From: Kribbella solani
GTDB lineage: Bacteria; Actinomycetota; Actinomycetes; Propionibacteriales; Kribbellaceae
DNA length: 64,000 bases
Direction of reading: 5' to 3'
NCBI RefSeq assembly: GCF_014205295.1
Contig: NZ_JACHNF010000001.1
Location: forward strand, 4,092,001-4,156,000
Shown: piece after piece, positions 35,342 to 43,800 of the stretch
Layout of the letters: each line of letters starts with the position of its first letter
Numbering within the stretch: the first letter of the stretch is position 1
The notes under the pieces: generated by a model
The model's input: the letters and a program-made list of their open reading frames with translations, nothing else
Database searches by the model: none
Told to the model about the DNA's origin: nothing
Program-made: the position numbers and the translations under genes

Positions 35342-36819
35342 GAACCCGCCTTCTTGGGCTGTGTGTTCTTCGGTGCGGAGCGGGGTTTCTTCCGGCCCCG
35401 GGAGGCCCGGTTCCGGCTGCCCTTGGTGGTGTCCAGCAACTCGTCCAGCGCATCGCTCAGGCACTGGGCGAAAACCGCCAGGTCCGGCATCGCGGTCCGG
35501 TCCGCGTTCAGCCCGTAGTACACCTTCCCGTCGTACGACGTGACGCCGACGGACAGGCCCTGCCCGGGCATCAGCGGCACCACCGGGTACGACGCCAGCA
35601 TCGGCGCGCCCTGGGCGTACAGCGGGAACTGTGGACCCGGCACGTTGGTGATCACCACGTCGTCGATCGGCCGGACCGTGGTGGTCGCGACCCGCGCCGC
35701 GAGCGAGTGCAGCGTCGTCGGCGCGAACCCGGCGATCCCGACCAGCGAGCGGGCGCTGACCGCGCGGCCGGTGTCCTTGTGCACCTTGGTCTGGTACGAG
35801 ATCTGGTGCATCCGCATCACCGGGGAGTTCTCCCCGACCGGCAGGTTCACGGTCGAGGCGATCACCCGGGAGCCGAGCGAGGTCGGTTCGTCGTCCTCGT
35901 CGTCGCGGATGCTGACCGGAACCACGGCCCGTACGCTCCGGGTCGGGCCGACGCCCTCGCCCCGGGTCATCATCCAGGCCCGGAACCCACCCGCGACGAC
36001 CGCGAGGATGACGTCGTTGACCGTGCCGCCGTGGGCGGCGCGGATGGTCCGGTAGTCCTCCAGGTCGGTCTGCACGGTGGTGAACCGGCGCTGACCCGAC
36101 GTCTTGACGTGCAGTGAGCTCTCCTGGGCGTGCCGCTGCGCGGCCAGCGAGCCGACCACGTCGCCGAGCACCTCGCGGACCGAGGTGGAGCCGGTCAGGC
36201 TGGCCATCTCGGCGCGGGCCAGCTCCAGCACCGCGGCCGGATGCCGGGTGGCGTCGGCGAACACGCCGGCGAGCAGCTCCAGCGCGGACGGCGGGTGCTC
36301 CGGCTGCCAGGTGTCGGTCGGGGTCTCGCGTGGGTGGGCGGTCGAGTCCAGCACCACCTGCCCGATGTCGACCGTGCTGTTGCCGTCGACAAGCGCTTGA
36401 TGGGACTTGGCGATGATCGCGAACCGGTCGCCTTGCAGGCCCTCGACCAGGTACATCTCCCAGAGCGGGCGGGCCCGGTCCAGGCGCCGGGACATGATCC
36501 GGGCGACCAGCTCCAGCAGCTGCGCGTGCGTCCCCGGCCGGGGCAGCGCGGAGCGCCGGACGTGGAAGGTGATGTCGAACTCCTCGTCGTCCACCCAGAC
36601 CGGCCCGGCGAACCGCCCGGGGATCTGCTGGACCCGCTGCCGGTACCGCGGCACGAACGCGATCCGGTCCCGGATCAGCGCGACCAGGCTCTCGTAGTCG
36701 AACCCCTCGTCGCCGTGCACCGGCGGCTCGAAGATGTCGACCGTACCGACATGCATCGGCGTGGCCGGCGACTCAGCCTTGAGAAAGGTGAGGTCGAGCG
36801 AGGTCAGCCGATCAGGCAT
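35338..36819 (-). CDS. Wax ester synthase/diacylglycerol acyltransferase-like protein
   Basis: A 493-residue WS/DGAT family protein. Family members transfer fatty acyl groups from acyl-CoA to alcohols or diacylglycerol at the membrane to make storage lipids. The N-terminal motif LTFLKAESPATPMHVG and later NDVILAVVAGG, VPVSIR and ITNVPGP are typical. The usual active-site HHxxxDG reads HQALVDG here (about residues 140-146): the first His and the Asp-Gly remain, but the second, catalytic His is Gln. Activity may be altered or different. The C-terminal tail is basic. AAGGTGA precedes ATG 36819 at good spacing. First gene of an operon with DUF6912 and Ku. Confidence 0.92.
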   Translation of the reverse strand: MPDRLTSLDLTFLKAESPATPMHVGTVDIFEPPVHGDEGFDYESLVALIRDRIAFVPRYRQRVQQIPGRFAGPVWVDDEEFDITFHVRRSALPRPGTHAQLLELVARIMSRRLDRARPLWEMYLVEGLQGDRFAIIAKSHQALVDGNSTVDIGQVVLDSTAHPRETPTDTWQPEHPPSALELLAGVFADATRHPAAVLELARAEMASLTGSTSVREVLGDVVGSLAAQRHAQESSLHVKTSGQRRFTTVQTDLEDYRTIRAAHGGTVNDVILAVVAGGFRAWMMTRGEGVGPTRSVRAVVPVSIRDDEDDEPTSLGSRVIASTVNLPVGENSPVMRMHQISYQTKVHKDTGRAVSARSLVGIAGFAPTTLHSLAARVATTTVRPIDDVVITNVPGPQFPLYAQGAPMLASYPVVPLMPGQGLSVGVTSYDGKVYYGLNADRTAMPDLAVFAQCLSDALDELLDTTKGSRNRASRGRKKPRSAPKNTQPKKAGS

Positions 36820-36932
36820 TCCGGAGTCACCTTCCTCTCTGTTTCCACTCTCCCGTCACCCTAGCGGCAGCCACCGACAGCGGGCTGCGACACTGGCCGT
36901 ACGGGAACACTGAGCTAATCGTGTTCGTCTGG

Positions 36933-36981
36933 CAAGGGGGCGTGTGTTTGCGCCCCTTGAATTCACTTCACCCCTTGAAAG
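36933..36981 (+). promoter_or_regulatory. Mutually exclusive hairpins at the cupredoxin gene leader
   Basis: CAAGGGGGCG (36933-36942) can pair with CGCCCCTTG (36951-36959) as a tight hairpin. A second copy, CCCCTTG (36971-36977), overlaps the purine-rich ribosome binding site GAAAGG (36977-36982). The same left arm could pair with either copy, so the two structures exclude each other and could control translation. This is read from sequence only. Confidence 0.35.
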
Positions 36982-36993
36982 GCTTCTGGACCG

Positions 36994-37467
36994 ATGCGTT
37001 CGACGCTGACCCGCGGTGCTGCCACCGCTCTCCTGCCCACCCTCGGCATGCTGGTCCTGGCCGGCTGTGGTGGAGGCGACTCCAGCAGCGGCTCGGACAG
37101 CCCGTCGCCGGTTCCGGGGTCGCCGTTCGTCACCCCGCCGCCGAGCAGCCCGGCGCCGAGCTCCGGTGCCCCGTCGAGCAGCGGCACGCCGGGGGCCGAG
37201 CAGGCCGACGTGAAGATCGACATCACGGTTGCCAACGGCAAGGTCAACCCGAGCGGCGCGACCATCAAGGTCAAGGCCGGCCAGACCGTCCTCGTCACCG
37301 CCATCAGCGACGCCGACGAGGAGCTGCACATCCACGGCTACGACAAGGAGCTGGAGCTCACCCCGGGCAAGTCCGCGTCGGTGAAGTTCACCGCGAACAT
37401 GAAGGGCACCTTCGAGGTCGAGACCCACAAGAGCGCGAAGCTGGTCGCCAAGCTCGTCGTCTCATGA
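36994..37467 (+). CDS. Cupredoxin-like lipoprotein
   Basis: A 157-residue exported lipoprotein. A signal peptide ends in a lipobox LAGC (Cys about residue 25). A Ser/Pro/Gly-rich linker (about 28-70) leads to a roughly 85-residue cupredoxin-like domain (DVKIDITVANGKVNPSG, HIHGYDKELELTPGKSASVKF, GTFEVETHKSAKLVAKLVV). HxHGYD and a C-terminal His resemble EfeO-type or Cupredoxin_1 modules, but the type-1 copper Cys is absent. Its stop overlaps the start of the next gene (ATGA), so the two should act together at the membrane outer face, perhaps in metal handling. Confidence 0.88.
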   Translation: MRSTLTRGAATALLPTLGMLVLAGCGGGDSSSGSDSPSPVPGSPFVTPPPSSPAPSSGAPSSSGTPGAEQADVKIDITVANGKVNPSGATIKVKAGQTVLVTAISDADEELHIHGYDKELELTPGKSASVKFTANMKGTFEVETHKSAKLVAKLVVS

Positions 37468-38792
37468 TGCCCTTGCTCTTGCCGCTGCACGGCATCGGCG
37501 GGCGCCAGGACCTGCCGGTTCCGTTCGGGCTGGCAGTCGGGGGCGCGGCGGTCGCGGTCACGCTGTCGTTCGTCATTCTCGGGCTGGCCTGGCGGAGCCC
37601 CAAGTACCGGGGCAACGCGTCCGGGAAGCCGTTGCCTGCCGCAATCACCCGCACCGTCGAAGCGTCCTGGTTCCGCTGGCTGGTCCGGCTGATCGGGCTG
37701 GCGATCTTCCTGTACGCGATGGTGTCGCTGCTGTTCGGCGTCGACCGCCTGACGAACCCGATCTTCGGCTTCATCTACATCCTGGTCTGGGTCGGCCTGG
37801 TACCGATCTCGATCCTGCTCGGCCCGGTCTGGCGGACGCTCAACCCGCTGCGGACCATCCACTTGTTGCTGTCCAAGCTGCTCCGCCAGTCACCCTCGAA
37901 GGGCCTGCTGGAGCTACCGGCCTGGGCAGGCATGTGGCCGGCCGCACTGGGCATCTTCGCGTTCACCTGGCTGGAGCTGGTCGCGCCTGACCGAGCCACC
38001 ATTCCAGTACTACAGGCGTGGATCGCGCTGTACGTCGTGATCACGCTCTTCGGCGCGATCCTGTTCGGCGACCGCTGGTTCTCCCAGGGCGATCCGTTCG
38101 AGGTGTACGCCACGCTGATGTCGCGCCTGTCCCCATGGGGTCGTCGTACGGACGGTGCGCTGGTCGTACGCCGCCCCCTGGAGAACCTGGACGGGCTGAA
38201 ACCGCAGCCTGGCCTCGTCGGTATGGTCGCCGCACTACTCGGCTCCACGGCGTACGACGGGTTCTCCAACTCGTCGGCCTGGATCGGCTGGGCGCAGAAC
38301 CAGGACATCTCGATGACCTGGCTCGGTACGGGTGCACTGATCCTGTTCATCCTGGTTGTCCTACTGACGTACTCCGGTGCCACTGTGCTTGCAGGGCGCC
38401 TGTCGGACAGCTCCAGGACGTCACTACCGGGCCTGTTCGCGCACTCCGTCGTACCCATCGCCTTCGGGTACGTGGTGGCGCATTACCTGACGCTGTTCAT
38501 TCTGGAAGGCCAGCGGACGCTGATCTACCTGAGTGACCCACTGAGCAACGGCGCCAACGTCTTCGGCACCGGACTGCTCGCGGTGAACACCGGTATCACC
38601 AACCACAGCACGGCGATCTCGGTCATGCAGGTGCTTGCTGTGGTCTGCGGTCACCTACTAGGGGTCATTTCCGCCCACGACCGCGCCGTAGCGCTCTTCC
38701 CACGCGCCAGAGCGCTGGCCGGCCAGCTCCCACTGCTAGTGGTAATGGTCGGCTACACCTGTGGCGGACTGCTATTGCTGTTCTCCAGCTGA
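37464..38792 (+). CDS. Polytopic membrane protein coupled to the cupredoxin
   Basis: A 442-residue protein with about ten hydrophobic helices, such as LAVGGAAVAVTLSFVILGLAW, IFAFTWLELVAP and LILFILVVLLTYSG. The family is often labelled 'fenitrothion hydrolase' in actinobacterial databases, a name I would not trust as function. His and Asp occur in the last third (HSVVPIAFGYVVAHYLTLF, NHSTAISVMQV, HDRAVALF), suggesting metal or haem coordination in the membrane. It starts at ATG 37464 inside the lipoprotein stop codon. Its 3' end overlaps the convergent GT87 gene by 21 bp. A cupredoxin partner points to copper or redox work; unproven. Confidence 0.82.
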   Translation: MMPLLLPLHGIGGRQDLPVPFGLAVGGAAVAVTLSFVILGLAWRSPKYRGNASGKPLPAAITRTVEASWFRWLVRLIGLAIFLYAMVSLLFGVDRLTNPIFGFIYILVWVGLVPISILLGPVWRTLNPLRTIHLLLSKLLRQSPSKGLLELPAWAGMWPAALGIFAFTWLELVAPDRATIPVLQAWIALYVVITLFGAILFGDRWFSQGDPFEVYATLMSRLSPWGRRTDGALVVRRPLENLDGLKPQPGLVGMVAALLGSTAYDGFSNSSAWIGWAQNQDISMTWLGTGALILFILVVLLTYSGATVLAGRLSDSSRTSLPGLFAHSVVPIAFGYVVAHYLTLFILEGQRTLIYLSDPLSNGANVFGTGLLAVNTGITNHSTAISVMQVLAVVCGHLLGVISAHDRAVALFPRARALAGQLPLLVVMVGYTCGGLLLLFSS

Positions 38793-39995
38793 TGCTTTGG
38801 GCAGGCTGCGGCTGGTGATCGCAAGCAGGATGAAGGCGATCATGCCGACGATCAGATGCGAGTTGCCGGGGATGGCCTGCCAGAACGACCAGTCCAGCTC
38901 GCGGTCATCCCGGAACGGCACCCACCAGATCGAACGCAGTACGAACAGGCCGTAGAACAGCACACCCACGGCCACTGCCGGGTTCAGTCCCCAGACCCGG
39001 TTGATGCCGCGGATCAGGCTGACACCGAGCGGGATGATCCACACCCAGTGGTGACTCCAGGAGATCGGTGACGCGTACAGCACGGCCAGCGCCATTACGG
39101 AGATCGCCGTGACGCGCTCGTCCGCGAGCCAGTACCGCCGGGCCAGCCAGAGCACCAGCAGACCGAACACCGCCGACAGCAGGAACCAGGTCGGCTGCAC
39201 CCAGCCGGCATCGTTCCCGATCCGGTGCAGGAACCCGTTGAACGACTGGTTCCCGGTGTACGCGATGCCGCCGACCCGGTTCGCGTCGAGGATCACGTCC
39301 GTCCAGTACCGCCACGACTGATGTGGAACGATCGCGAACCCGACCGCCATCGTCGCCAGCAGCCCGAACATGGCGTTGCGCAGCGCCCGCCACTGCTTCG
39401 TCACCACCAGCAGCGCCAGGAACGGCAGCGGAGTGAGCTTGACGCCGATCGTCACACCGAGCCAGAAGCCGCGCAGCCGGGCGTTGTTCGGCCGGACCAG
39501 GTCCAGCAGGATCATCGCGGTCAGCAACAGGTTGATCTGACCGAACTGGATCGTCTGCCAGACCGGCTCGAGCAGCAGCGAAAGTACGGTCAGCGCGACC
39601 AGTACCGCCGTACGCTTCCGCTGGCTGATGAACGACCAGAACGTCTTCGGCAGGCTGGTCCGCCAGAGCGCGGTGATGCACAGCACCGAAATCGTCGTCC
39701 AGGTCACCAACGCGACCCCCCACGGCACAGCGGCCAGTGGGACCATCGCGATCGCCGCGAACGGCGGGTAGGTGAACGGGAGACCCGAGCCGGGCAGCTT
39801 CGCGTCGTACAGCGCCTGGCCGTGCAGCAGCACCGAGCCGCCCATCCGGTACACGCGCAGGTCGATCATGCCGCCGTACAGATGGCCGGCCCAGGCACCA
39901 AGGGCCACCAGAACCGCGCAGGCGGCGACCGTGATGGCGACGCGGCGGCGGCCGTCCGAACGAGCTGGGGAAGAGGCGGGGGTGGTCACGGTCAC
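38772..39995 (-). CDS. GT87-type mannosyltransferase (DUF2029), polyprenol-dependent
   Basis: A 407-residue multi-pass membrane glycosyltransferase of the GT-C type. The first helix (about 20-40) is followed by an outside loop with DLRVYRMGG (the metal/substrate Asp region) and LPFTYPPFAAIAM, both typical of actinobacterial GT87 enzymes that use polyprenyl-phosphate mannose outside the membrane for lipomannan or protein glycosylation. WSHHWVWIIPLGVSL near the end is also conserved. GTG 39995 overlaps the HAD stop codon (GTGA), giving a two-gene operon. The open frame before 39995 is non-conserved. Confidence 0.88.
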   Translation of the reverse strand: MTVTTPASSPARSDGRRRVAITVAACAVLVALGAWAGHLYGGMIDLRVYRMGGSVLLHGQALYDAKLPGSGLPFTYPPFAAIAMVPLAAVPWGVALVTWTTISVLCITALWRTSLPKTFWSFISQRKRTAVLVALTVLSLLLEPVWQTIQFGQINLLLTAMILLDLVRPNNARLRGFWLGVTIGVKLTPLPFLALLVVTKQWRALRNAMFGLLATMAVGFAIVPHQSWRYWTDVILDANRVGGIAYTGNQSFNGFLHRIGNDAGWVQPTWFLLSAVFGLLVLWLARRYWLADERVTAISVMALAVLYASPISWSHHWVWIIPLGVSLIRGINRVWGLNPAVAVGVLFYGLFVLRSIWWVPFRDDRELDWSFWQAIPGNSHLIVGMIAFILLAITSRSLPKASAGEQQ

Positions 39996-40663
39996 GACAG
40001 GTCGGCTCCGAACAGGGTTTCCAGGGCTCGCTGAGTCTCGTCGTGCGACGTGTGCAGCAGCGCGGTCATGCCGACGGCACGGGCACCGTCGACGTTGAGT
40101 TGCAGGTCGTCGATGAAGACGCACTCGGCGGGCTCGAGGTTCAGCCGGCCGGCCGCGAGCCGGAAAATCTCCGGCTCGGGTTTCCGCAGGCCGACCTCGC
40201 CGGAGATGACGATGTCGTCGAACATCCCCGCCCAGGTGTCGCGCGGGTAGGTGTTTCCCCAGGAGTTCGACAGCAGGGCGGTACGGATGCCCCGCTGGTT
40301 GATCCGGCGGACCAGCGCGGCCATCGCCGGCTGGTGCTCGAAGTGCGCGAACATCCGCTCGATCAGGCCCTCCGCCGGCACCGGCGTACCGTCCGGCCGG
40401 ACCAGCATCGCGGCCAGTTTCCGCTCGAAGTCCGGGACCGCGAGCTGACCACGCTCGAGCGCGTGCACCGGGTTCAGCTCGGCCTCGGCGGCGGTGGCCC
40501 CGGGCGTGTTCGAGGGCAGCCAGTTGAGCACCGCCCGCAGGTACGAATCGAAGTCGAAACCGTCCAGTTCCGCCCAGCGGCGCAGCGCCGGTTCCAGGCC
40601 TGAGGTGAGTACGCCGCCCCAGTCCACCAGCAGACCACGCGGCTGCGTCCGTACCTCGACCAT
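39992..40663 (-). CDS. HAD-family hydrolase (HAD-IA)
   Basis: A 223-residue haloacid-dehalogenase-type phosphatase. Motif I is LLVDWGGVLTS (nucleophile Asp about 14), in the DxGGVL variant common in the epoxide-hydrolase-like HAD-IA group. Motif II is ALLSNSWG, motif III is the Lys in GLRKPEPEIF and motif IV is FIDDLQLN. A helical cap lies between about 30 and 105. The substrate is unknown, probably a small phosphate ester. It overlaps the GT87 gene, so a link to polyprenyl or sugar phosphate metabolism is possible. Confidence 0.92.
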   Translation of the reverse strand: MVEVRTQPRGLLVDWGGVLTSGLEPALRRWAELDGFDFDSYLRAVLNWLPSNTPGATAAEAELNPVHALERGQLAVPDFERKLAAMLVRPDGTPVPAEGLIERMFAHFEHQPAMAALVRRINQRGIRTALLSNSWGNTYPRDTWAGMFDDIVISGEVGLRKPEPEIFRLAAGRLNLEPAECVFIDDLQLNVDGARAVGMTALLHTSHDETQRALETLFGADLS

Positions 40664-40752
40664 GCCCGCAAGCCTACTCAGGCCACCGGCACGCTCACCC
40701 TGCCGGTCCTGCCGGTCACTCGGTGTGGGGCTCGCCGGGATCGCGCCGTGGT

Positions 40753-41547
40753 TCAGTGGTTGTATTCGATCCTGACGTCGCCGGACGATGTCTTCGCCTG
40801 GATCGTCCGGGTCGCGTTCGGGTCGGTCTTCACCGTCGCGGACTCGTCGCCGGAGGAGGTCTTGGTGTCCACCTTGTACGCCTCGTCACCGGACGGAATC
40901 CGGATCGCCACGTCACCGGAGCTCGACTTCGCCTCCACCGACTGCGGAGCGACGGTGAAATCGAGGCTCGAGCTGCCGGAACTGCTGCGCGCCGTCACGG
41001 AGGTCGAGGTCAGCGCGTCACCGGTGATGCCGCCGGAGCTGGACTCCATCACCAGCGGGCCGCCGACATCGTGCGCGTCGATGTCACCGGAGCTGGTCTT
41101 CAGGTTCGCCCCGCTCGGGAACCCGGTGACGGTCAGGTCGCCGCTGCTGTTCTCCACGGTCAGCTTCACGTTCCGCGGCACGGTCAGCACGTAGCTGGTC
41201 TTGCAGCCGAAGGACAGGAACCCACAGCCGCCCGCGTCCAGATTGAGCTGGCCGTCGTCCGGGTCGAACTTCTCCTTCGGGTCCGAACCGAACACGTTCC
41301 GCTGGAACTGGCGCTCGACCCGCACCTCCGATCCGTCCCCGGGGCGTAGCTCGACTGCCGCCGAACCGCCCTTCACCAGCAGTACGTCGCCTTGCAACTG
41401 GTACGAGTCCTGACTGGTCTTCGTACCGTCGGTGAGTCCGGTCAGCGCCCAGTACGCCGCGCCGAGAATCAGGGCGACCGAAATGGCAATCCCGTACCGC
41501 CGCTGAGAGGTCATCGAACTCACCGGACGGTCCTGAACATCGGACAT
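40753..41547 (-). CDS. DUF4097 family beta-repeat membrane protein
   Basis: A 264-residue protein with one N-terminal transmembrane helix (about 18-38), the rest facing outside. The exported part forms a right-handed beta-solenoid-like repeat marked by recurring SSG[DGS] units about 20 residues apart: SSGDLTVTG, SSGDIDAHD, SSGGITGD, SSGSSSLD, SSGDVAIR, SSGDESAT and SSGDVRIE. This is the DUF4097 pattern. A Cys pair (GGCGFLSFGC) precedes the repeats. Role unknown; family members are often near envelope-stress systems. Confidence 0.9.
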   Translation of the reverse strand: MSDVQDRPVSSMTSQRRYGIAISVALILGAAYWALTGLTDGTKTSQDSYQLQGDVLLVKGGSAAVELRPGDGSEVRVERQFQRNVFGSDPKEKFDPDDGQLNLDAGGCGFLSFGCKTSYVLTVPRNVKLTVENSSGDLTVTGFPSGANLKTSSGDIDAHDVGGPLVMESSSGGITGDALTSTSVTARSSSGSSSLDFTVAPQSVEAKSSSGDVAIRIPSGDEAYKVDTKTSSGDESATVKTDPNATRTIQAKTSSGDVRIEYNH

Positions 41548-41675
41548 GACGCTCCTCAGCTACGGGACGAAGGTGATTCCACCCTGACACAACCAACCCG
41601 CCCTGTCGGCCGGGATAACCCCGGCCGCAACCCTGATTCCGCCATCGCACACCCCCGTCCGCCGCTTGCCTCGTC

Positions 41676-42974
41676 CTAGGTAGCTACTGCTGCGACGTCT
41701 ACTGCTGTGACGTCCTTGGCGACTGAAGCGGCCAGTTGCTGGAAGGACTTGCGGAGCTTGCTCGACTTGGCTGCCTCGGACAGGCTGCGACCGTGCGTCA
41801 TCGCCGCATCCACCGCACTCTGGTCAAACGGCAGCAACGCTGCCAGCTCAACCCCCGCGTACTGCGCCAGCGCCGCGCCGGCAGCCTCCCGGGGCGACCC
41901 ACCGAGCGCACCAGAACGCACCCGGTTCATCACCACCCGGATCGCCGCCGACGGAACCACCGCGCGCAACTCGTGAATCGCCCGGATCACCCGCGTCAAC
42001 CCGACCGGATCAGCCGTGCCGACCACGATCACCTCATCGGCCTCCTCGAGCGTCACCACGGTCGCGCCGTTCCGCCGCGGCGCGAGCGAGTCGAACGAGA
42101 TCTCCTCGTCCGTCTCGATACAGAACGAGACATCCACCACCGTGCATGGTGCCAGCTGCCGCGCCGTCGACCAGATCGTCTCGACCGCGGCCGGACGCAA
42201 CTCCGTCCACCGATCCGCCCGGCTCAGCCCAGTCAGTACGAGCAGCCCCGGCTCCACCTGCCGGGCGTGCTTGGCGAGCATGATCAGATCCAGCGAACCG
42301 TTCGACGCCGAGCGCGCCGCGGCCGCCAGACCGGAGGTTTCGTCGAGCATCCCCAGCATTTGCGCGACAGTCCCGCCGTACACATCCGCGTCCGCGAGCA
42401 AGGTCGGTACGCCCTTCGCGGCCAGCTCGTACGCCAGGTTCACCGCGACCGTCGACCGCCCCGGCGCCCCGGTCGGCCCCCACACCGCGATCAGCCGGCC
42501 GGTCCCCGGCTGGAACCCGGCCGGCTCGAGCGGGGGCGCGATCGGCGAGTCGGGGGACAGCGGCACGAAGCCGCCGCCGAAATGCGACGCGGACATCGGC
42601 GGCCCGGCCTCCACCGCCTCGGTCACCGCCCGGGCCAGGTCACTCGGACTAACATCCGCCGGCAGGATCCGCTCGATCCCCATCCGGCTGAGCCGATCCT
42701 CCGGCCCGAACGGCGCGCCGGTCTCGGTCGGATCGACCAGTGCCAGCACCGTGATCCCGCGAGCATGCAGCGCGGCAACCGCGTCCCCCGACAACCGCGG
42801 CAGCGCATCGGCCAGCAGCACCGCACGCGCCTGACCACTGACCGCCGCCGCCATCACGTCAGCGATGTCGACGCAGCGGCGAACGACTCTGATCCCCGGA
42901 GCGCGCTCGGTCCGCTGTACGACATCCGCTTCCCAGGGCGCACCGGTCACGGCCAGGAGCACCGGCGTGGACAT
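41676..42974 (-). CDS. CpaE/MinD-like P-loop ATPase
   Basis: A 432-residue protein. The N-terminal 120 residues resemble a degenerate receiver domain, as in CpaE pilus-assembly proteins. From about 160 there is a MinD/ParA-type ATPase with deviant Walker A GPTGAPGRSTVAVNLA, Walker A' DADVYGGTVAQMLG and a later VVDVSF segment. Such proteins position Flp-type secretion machines at poles or membranes. Its ATG overlaps the stop of the SAF-domain gene (ATGA at 42974), so they form an operon. The secretion ATPase CpaF and TadB/C-like proteins are not in the window. Confidence 0.9.
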   Translation of the reverse strand: MSTPVLLAVTGAPWEADVVQRTERAPGIRVVRRCVDIADVMAAAVSGQARAVLLADALPRLSGDAVAALHARGITVLALVDPTETGAPFGPEDRLSRMGIERILPADVSPSDLARAVTEAVEAGPPMSASHFGGGFVPLSPDSPIAPPLEPAGFQPGTGRLIAVWGPTGAPGRSTVAVNLAYELAAKGVPTLLADADVYGGTVAQMLGMLDETSGLAAAARSASNGSLDLIMLAKHARQVEPGLLVLTGLSRADRWTELRPAAVETIWSTARQLAPCTVVDVSFCIETDEEISFDSLAPRRNGATVVTLEEADEVIVVGTADPVGLTRVIRAIHELRAVVPSAAIRVVMNRVRSGALGGSPREAAGAALAQYAGVELAALLPFDQSAVDAAMTHGRSLSEAAKSSKLRKSFQQLAASVAKDVTAVDVAAVAT

Positions 42975-43708
42975 CAGCCGGCCTTCCGTACCAGGGTCGG
43001 CTCACCCGTACTCAGAGCAGTCAGCGCGGTTGGGATCCGCGTCAAGTCGGTCGAGGCGAGCCCGATCAGCACCTGCCGCCGCGCCGAACTGCCCGAGACT
43101 CCCTTCACCGAGTCGACCTGCAACACCCGGACGCCGTTCCACAGCGGCTTCGCGGACTCGCCTTCACTCTTCGGCACCACCCACACGTCCACCACATCGC
43201 CGATCGCGACATCCGACGGCAGCCGGCCGGTCGCGACTGACAGCGGCAGCTCGGTCCGGCCCTGATCGGCCTTCGGCACGGCAGCGTCCCTCGGCACGAA
43301 CTCCCCCGCGCCGATCGCCCGGCCCACCACCAGACCCTTCAAGTCGGCCTCCGCCGCCACGTACCGCTCCGCGTCGCCGCCGCTGGTGAAGCGCACCCGC
43401 ACCGTGGTCAGGTCGTCGGTCGTCAACGGCATCCCGACCTTCAGCTCGTGTTTCGCCGCCCAGATCGCGGTCGTGTCATCGGCCGCGGAGAGCAGTTTGG
43501 CCCCGGCCAGCGCGGTGACCGCGACGAGCAGCACGCCGAGTACCAGCCGGCCGTCCTTCCAGCGGGCCTTCCGGTTCCGCTGCGCCGGGGCTGACGGCGC
43601 CCCGAACCCGCTCCGCACGGCTGTCTCGACCACTTCGTCTCCCCAGTCAGTCGTTCGCTCGTCGGCCATTCTGCCTGGATCGCGAACATTGTGTGAGCGT
43701 TCGTCCAC
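42974..43708 (-). CDS. SAF-domain membrane protein (CpaB/FlgA-like)
   Basis: A 244-residue protein with one membrane helix (about 53-73) and an outside SAF domain (about 85-150: AKHELKVGMPLTTDDLTTVRV, GLVVGRAIGAGEFV). A beta-rich tail (DVAIGDVVDVWVVP) follows. CpaB/RcpC proteins of Flp pili share this plan. GTG 43708 has GGGGTGA six bases upstream; ATG 43669 (MADERTTDWG) is the alternative start, with a weaker site. It lies first in an operon with the CpaE-like ATPase and is divergent from the HTH gene. Confidence 0.86.
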   Translation of the reverse strand: MDERSHNVRDPGRMADERTTDWGDEVVETAVRSGFGAPSAPAQRNRKARWKDGRLVLGVLLVAVTALAGAKLLSAADDTTAIWAAKHELKVGMPLTTDDLTTVRVRFTSGGDAERYVAAEADLKGLVVGRAIGAGEFVPRDAAVPKADQGRTELPLSVATGRLPSDVAIGDVVDVWVVPKSEGESAKPLWNGVRVLQVDSVKGVSGSSARRQVLIGLASTDLTRIPTALTALSTGEPTLVRKAG

Positions 43709-43759
43709 AGACAGTCACCCCGGCTGGGGACAACCGCGCTCATCCGGCGGCGAACCATG

Positions 43760-43776
43760 GCAAACTGAAGCAACCA
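43760..43776 (+). promoter_or_regulatory. Candidate operator: GCAAACT direct repeat upstream of the HTH gene
   Basis: GCAAACT-GAA-GCAACCA places two related heptamers 10 bp apart, 24 bp before the HTH gene start. A near-identical arrangement is found at 44846 before the LysM gene. A one-turn head-to-tail spacing is what BldC/MerR-like proteins can recognise. The binding protein is not proven. Confidence 0.5.
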
Positions 43777-43800
43777 GCCATCACCGGAAGGAGCAGGACG

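Noticed and set aside
31835..35518. Open frame of 1,227 codons on the plus strand
   Set aside because: It spans the 3' end of the AfsR-type gene, then runs antisense to pruA, ku and DUF6912. Composition is that of a shadow frame.
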